Positions 58,589 to 64,000 of a DNA stretch of 64,000 nucleotides are shown one piece after another (the first letter of the stretch is position 1; the number at the start of each line of letters is the position of its first letter). Under the pieces are notes generated by a model. The model was given only the letters and a program-made list of their open reading frames with translations. It had not been told where the DNA came from and made no database searches. The position numbers were made by a program, and so were the translations under genes. The DNA is taken from positions 13,317,246 to 13,381,245 of the forward strand of contig OW203773.1 of the NCBI GenBank assembly GCA_934045905.1. The letters are read 5' to 3'. The DNA comes from Leuctra nigra. Taxonomy: Eukaryota > Arthropoda > Insecta > Plecoptera > Leuctridae.

Positions 58589-59828
58589 GTACGTCAACTC
58601 GTACTATGTCTGTAGCTCATTGGTAGAATTTCAATGATACTTGAGGTGAGCTCATAAACAACTAATTCTGGGCTCATCCAATCATAATTTGTAGTGGTGA
58701 CATGAGACATGAGTCAATGGTGACATGAGTAATTTTTTGAAATCACTCAAATGACAATTGATAAAACTTGATTGCATCATTCCAAAGTTCCAGCTCTACC
58801 TCTGGTATAGTACAGATGAAGTTCTTAGATAATGTACTTCACACTGAAGAAAATCCCTCTATTTTATTCATTGAACACGGTATGTAGGTACATAGTCTCG
58901 CTCACATTGTAGGCAATGCAAAGATGGAAAGATAATTTGTTCACTAATGTGTGTGTACCTACCTACTTTTGCTAAAAATTCTTTTCTTATTTTTTGTGGA
59001 GTAACAAAAGCGAATTGTGTGTTTTTCTTAGCTTAGGAGTTAGTGCTTTTGCCAGGCCAGAGAAATTACACTGTTAACTCAACAATCATTTTGTTTGACA
59101 GTGACAACACATTTTCACAAAGCTGCAGTAAGACCATAATGTTCGTAGGTATTCACTTGATGATTGGAAGGAACATATAAATGTTCAAAAGCTGAACTTT
59201 CTGAGTGTGATATCTTTGTGATTGGTGGGAAGAATACCTGATTATAGAATCATTTCTCCTGACTTCAACATTAGTTTGTATGTCTGACAAGTCAGGATAT
59301 GAAACTGTTTACTTCAAATAAATTGTCAAGTGATTTTACCTGCCGTATTCAACACTCTTAAAGTTCTCGCATGCTATGCTGTGATCGAGCATGTTGTAAG
59401 TATGCAATATTGTATGCAGTATTGTAAGTAAGTAGTGATGTAAGTCGGTAAATTTACGGTCAGGTATTTTTACCGGTCAGGTAAATTTACCGTAAATTTA
59501 CCAAATAAATTTTACCATGGTAAAATTTTCAAAATTATCATCATTATTTTCTATGGAATCAGCCAAGTGCATAGGTCAAGAAAACAGTGAAATTTACACT
59601 CTAAATGAGAAGTGGAGGGATCTAGTGAATATCATTAAAATGTTGCATTATACAATGTACCTATTGCACACATTCTCCGATGTGAAACCAAGGTCATAGT
59701 AGGGAAATACTTTCAGGGATATCAAGCAGACCTCACAGTAAAGTGAAATGTAGTCAATTTTGATGTGTAGGTGTTCATACATAAGTTTTATGAATTTGAA
59801 ATTGTAATGTTTTTTTAATTACCTATAC
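58589..59828. other. Ribophorin I intron 6, first part
   Basis: AT-rich, with a short CGGTAAATTTACC-type palindromic patch near 59450-59520. No gene. Confidence 0.5.
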
Positions 59829-62800
59829 CTTAGACTAAATAACTGTGCCTTAGACTCCCAGCCCAATGGGCAACCTGTCTGTCGCACGCCGACAGTGCCC
59901 TGTGAACGGGGCGAAGGTGAACTTCAAGCTTGAGCTTCGCCCACGCTAGGCGGCAGTGTCGACATTTTCACTGACAAACTTTTCCCCCTCCAAATTACCC
60001 TGACCGCCAATTTCAAATCGACCCCCGCTCGCCAGCCAGCAGGTTTTCAACAAGGCCAGGGGCGGTCGGCCAGCTACCTGATACTCGCGGCTGCAACATC
60101 CGTCCCCCGCTATTGTTCTCATGTTCCTCGCCTTTCCACCCTGAGATTAGTACGCTAGACCTGAATGGTCAACCATGTATGTTGGAAAGCCGTCAATAAA
60201 TATGATTTTCTCTACGCTTGGGTCATTTGGAAATATTTCCGACTAAACTTAGATCCCGATGCTCCAAAAAAACCAACTATGAAAGATTATTGTCGCCGAT
60301 AGAAATGGATTGTCGCTATTATTATTATTTGATATTTATTCTTCTTCAACTATGATACAAGGAATTATTATTTCATATAAATTGATGCGAGATTAGCTTG
60401 TGACCCGAGTTCGAACGCACACGAGATCACAATCTTCTTTCAAACATAAAATGGTACTGATTAATTTTTAAAACTACCTTCTCTATTGATATTTACGTAC
60501 ACTCCCCCAAATAATAAACGGTACTTGGTACAAAACGTATTGGCTGTTGGGCCGGTTCCTTGACAATCTATCCTTGTTATTATCAATGAAATCAGAGCTC
60601 ACCTAAAAGAGTAAGATAATGCGTTAGCACTGACTTCATGGGATGATGCCATCAAACCTTAATCAGTCAATTCATTTTCTTTCGAGTACTACCGTTTATT
60701 ATTTGGGGGAGTGTACCTAATATAGGTAGGTAACTGCTCAATAACAACCTGTTATTGTCTTCGATTTTAATATCTCTGTTATCCGTTTATTATTTCACTC
60801 GTACAATTAATTTAATTTTTATCTTCCGTGAGTTTTGCAACTAATGACGTTAATATGATAAAATTATTTCTCAGGTTACTTCCAAACACTTTCCGAAGTG
60901 AGATATTCACTACATTTCCATCATTATCAATAAATATTGTGTTATGAAGTCGGACATTTAATTTGTGAACTTGATTCATTCGGTCTGGCGTGTTCTCCTG
61001 CGAAAGTCCCCCCTCCCCCTCGCGGCAATAGCCGGGTGAAACATCCGTCGAGGGCGGAAGACGGTCGGTCCTATTGTCCCTTTAATGACAGGGCTCAGTT
61101 TCTTGACCACCAAGTACAATAACAAAATAACTTTTTTGATTCTCTCATATTAATATAATTTTTTCTTCGTCATCTTTTAAAACCGAAATTGATTCACATT
61201 AAATTTTGAACCAAAATAATCCGTCAATATTTGCACAATCGGCGACAATGCTACATGCTGCCGCGAGTAGCAGGTAATTTTAGATGCCTGACCGCCCCTG
61301 TCCTTGTTGAAAAACCTGCTGGCTGTCGAGCGAGGGTCGATTTGAAATTGGCGGTCAGCGTAATTTCACTGAAAAACTTGTCACCGTCCTAAATGAGATA
61401 TTGACATATAAAAACGATAAATTGATCACTTTTTGAGTTCGTCGGTCATTACGTGAGAAACGCTGGGAATAAGGAGGTATGAATGAATACCAATCGAAGC
61501 CGATGTCAAACATGTGTCGAAAATCAGGTTTCTTCTTGAAAATGCCGCCGTACTCAATCCGTCGCTTAGAATACGTGTTAAATACGTATACATATTAAAA
61601 TTACTACAAATGTATACATTTGTCCAGAAAACATCCTGATTTGTGTTTGAATTGTGAGTGGACCTCCCAATTGACCCTTTATAATTGCGTGATAACAAGA
61701 ACTTTGGACAATGAAAAAAAACAGCTACAAACAGTCCATACGCTTACCACCTAAATAGGATAAAAAAACTGTATCACAATGTAGGTATTGTATTTGTTTT
61801 ATTATAGTTTTTATCTGTTCGCAGCTCATTCGTCTGATGAGCTGTTTTCGACGAATTCTATAATTGTAAATAATGTGTAGCCATAGGAAGTTCATTAATT
61901 TGGAAATGACATTGTTTACACTAAATGAAGCAAATATGAAAAAATATTAATTCAGTTAAACAGAAATGAACATATCTGCTCAATAACATTTTTGTTTGGA
62001 AAACAATTTTGTAAACATAGTAGAAAAACTCTGAACTGGACATCACCTGTCAATCTTTACAAGTGCCGTTATTATCTCCCGGAAATCACAACCCGCGGCA
62101 AGGCGGTCAAGTCAGTCGGGAACAAACTAATCTTGACATTATTTCTCACGATTCATTTGTGCAAATATTGACGGATTATTTTGGTTTAAAATTAAATGTG
62201 AATCAATTTCGGTTTTAAAAGATGACGAAGAAAAAATTATAATAATATGAAAGAATCAAAATAGTTATTTTGTTATTGTACTTGGTGGTCAAGAAACTGA
62301 GCCCTGTCATTAAAGGGACAATAGGACCGACCGTCTTCCGCCCTCGACGGATGTTTCACCCGGCTATTACCGCGAGGGGGAGGGGGGACTTTCGCAGAAG
62401 AAAATGATGGAAATGTAGTGAATATCTCACTTCGGAAAGTGTTTGGAAGTAACCTGAGAAATAATATTTTCATATAAACGTCATTAGTTGCAAAACTCAC
62501 GGAAGATAAAAATTAAATTAATTGTATGAGTGAAATAATAAACGGATAACAGAGGTATTAAAATCGAAGACAATAACAGGTTGTTATTGAGTAGGTACCT
62601 ACCTATATTAAGTACGTAAATATCAATTGAGAATGTAGTTTTGAAAATAAATCAGTACCATTTTATGTTTGAAAGAAGATTGTGATCTCGTGTGCGTTCG
62701 AACTCGGGTCACAAGCTAATCTCGCATCAATTTATATTAAATCATAATTCCTTGTATCATAGTTGAAGAAGAATAAATATCAAATAATAATAGCGACAAT

Positions 62801-63227
62801 CCATTTCTATGGGCGACAATAATCTTTCATAGTTTTTTTTTTTTGGAGCATCGGGATCTAAGTTTAGTCGGAAATATTTCCAAATGTCCCAAGCGTATGA
62901 ATAGTTTATCATCAGGGTGGAAAGGCGAGGAACATGAGAACAATAGCGGGTGACGGATGTTGCAGCCGCGAGTATCAGGTAGCTGGCCGACCGCCCCTGG
63001 CCTTGTTGAAAACCTGCTGGCTGGCGAGCGGGGGTCGATTTGAAATTGGCGGTCAGGGTAATTTGGAGGGGGAAAAGTTTGTCAGTGAAAATGTCGACAC
63101 TGCTGCCTAGCGTGGGCGAAGCTCAAGCTTGAAGTTCACCTTCGCCCCGTTCAGAGGGCACTGTCGGCGTGCGACAGACAGGTTGCCCATTGGGCTGGGA
63201 GTCTAAGGCACAGTTATTTAGTCTAAG
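59829..63227. mobile_element. 3.4-kb foldback transposon in ribophorin intron 6
   Basis: Arms of more than 1 kb (about 59829-61390 including a nested MITE, and about 62040-63227) are inverse copies, starting CTTAGACTAAATAACTG. Seven bases CCTATAC, or eight with an end ambiguity, are duplicated at both flanks (from 59822 and from 63228). Long inverted arms with a 7-8-bp duplication recall Foldback/Galileo elements of the P superfamily. The middle of about 700 bp has no transposase frame. Confidence 0.75.
60500..60713. mobile_element. Tc1/mariner-like MITE, family 1, nested in the left foldback arm
   Basis: Ends CACTCCCCCAAATAATAAAC and inverse, with TA at 60498-60499 and 60714-60715. The opposite foldback arm (near 62614) preserves the empty site with a single TA. 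Confidence 0.9.
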
Positions 63228-64000
63228 CCTATACCAAAGTGAAATGTTGACCAATGTCGATTTTGTAGGTAGAAATATGCAGAAAATGTTTATTTTATTT
63301 CATGAATACTAACTTAATTTTATCTATTATTTTATTTCATTTTATCTTCATTTTCTGTAGTTAGAGTACTTGTTAAATTGTACTTGATTTCCCTAGAAGT
63401 GTTTCTTCATATAGGTATTTTCTTTGCTTTCATAGCAGAGAAGTGTGCAAATATTCAAAGTATTAACAAAAATGCAAATTTTTTATGATTTGTTTTAAAT
63501 GAAGGTATTATTTAAATTGCAACTTGGAAATGACTGTAAGAGACCTAGGGAAGATAAGGGGAAGCAAATGGTTCTTCAAAGTGTATTGTTGGATATGTCA
63601 TATAATTTATGTGGAAACAAAACTTGCAGATAATATTATAGCTTATGACTTGATGTAGGTACATTGTACATCTTCAAAACGTTAAATTCGATAGGTAAAT
63701 AAATATTGGTAATTATAATAATTAATAATAAACAACGTTTTGAGAGTGTAACAGGGGCAGTAACGTTCTCCAATGTGGCATTATTTAATTTATTGAGCTT
63801 TAATTATGTGCAATTATTACATTTTATTAAATTTTGGAGTGTGAAGACCAAACGATGCAAAAAGAAATCACTTGGAAGAACCACGGCATCCCCTTCATTT
63901 ATGATCACTTAATACACATTTGGCACCCCCAAAACACTTTTAAAACAATTATTTCAAGAGCCAATAGCACAATTCCTGAATTAGAAAAAAAAATAAAAAA
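63228..64000. other. Ribophorin I intron 6, last visible part
   Basis: AT-rich. No exon with ribophorin C-terminal features and no other gene is seen. Confidence 0.5.

Overview
The window is eukaryotic nuclear DNA, most likely from an insect. It has AT-rich non-coding DNA, GC-richer coding exons with GT/AG introns, many non-autonomous DNA transposons, non-LTR retrotransposon fragments and tRNA-like SINE material. The conserved gene is a multi-exon ribophorin I. A hemipteran source would fit the transposon landscape, but that is only an impression.

Positions 1-37920 are a tandem array with a period of about 15.2 kb. Unit 1 is 1-15188, unit 2 is 15189-30400, and 30401-37920 is a partial third unit. 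Each full unit has two parts. Part A (about 6.9 kb) holds a tRNA-like foldback element, a two-exon Ly6/three-finger GPI-anchored protein gene (Ly6-A) and nested MITE-type elements. Part B (about 8.25 kb) holds a minus-strand reverse transcriptase remnant and a minus-strand gene that looks like a HYD1-type ADP-ribosyltransferase. In that gene a 12-residue segment has expanded into 13 copies through a 36-bp minisatellite. The third unit has only part A. At 37920/37921 the array ends inside a retrotransposon fragment and single-copy sequence begins.

After the array come a diverged Ly6 paralogue (Ly6-B, 38512-39850), a cluster of small transposons (40.9-42.2 kb), and the first six coding exons of ribophorin I (43477-58588), an oligosaccharyltransferase subunit. 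Its introns carry most of the remaining repeats, including a 619-bp near-perfect palindrome in intron 3 and a 3.4-kb foldback element in intron 6. The gene runs off the right edge, so its last exons are not seen.

The three Ly6-A copies encode identical proteins. The array copies differ by SNPs, indels and whole transposon insertions, and these form a mosaic: unit 2 matches unit 3 in one stretch and unit 1 in others. This points to unequal exchange or gene conversion. Part B shows no difference that I could find between its two copies. That fits very recent duplication, but an assembly artefact must be excluded.
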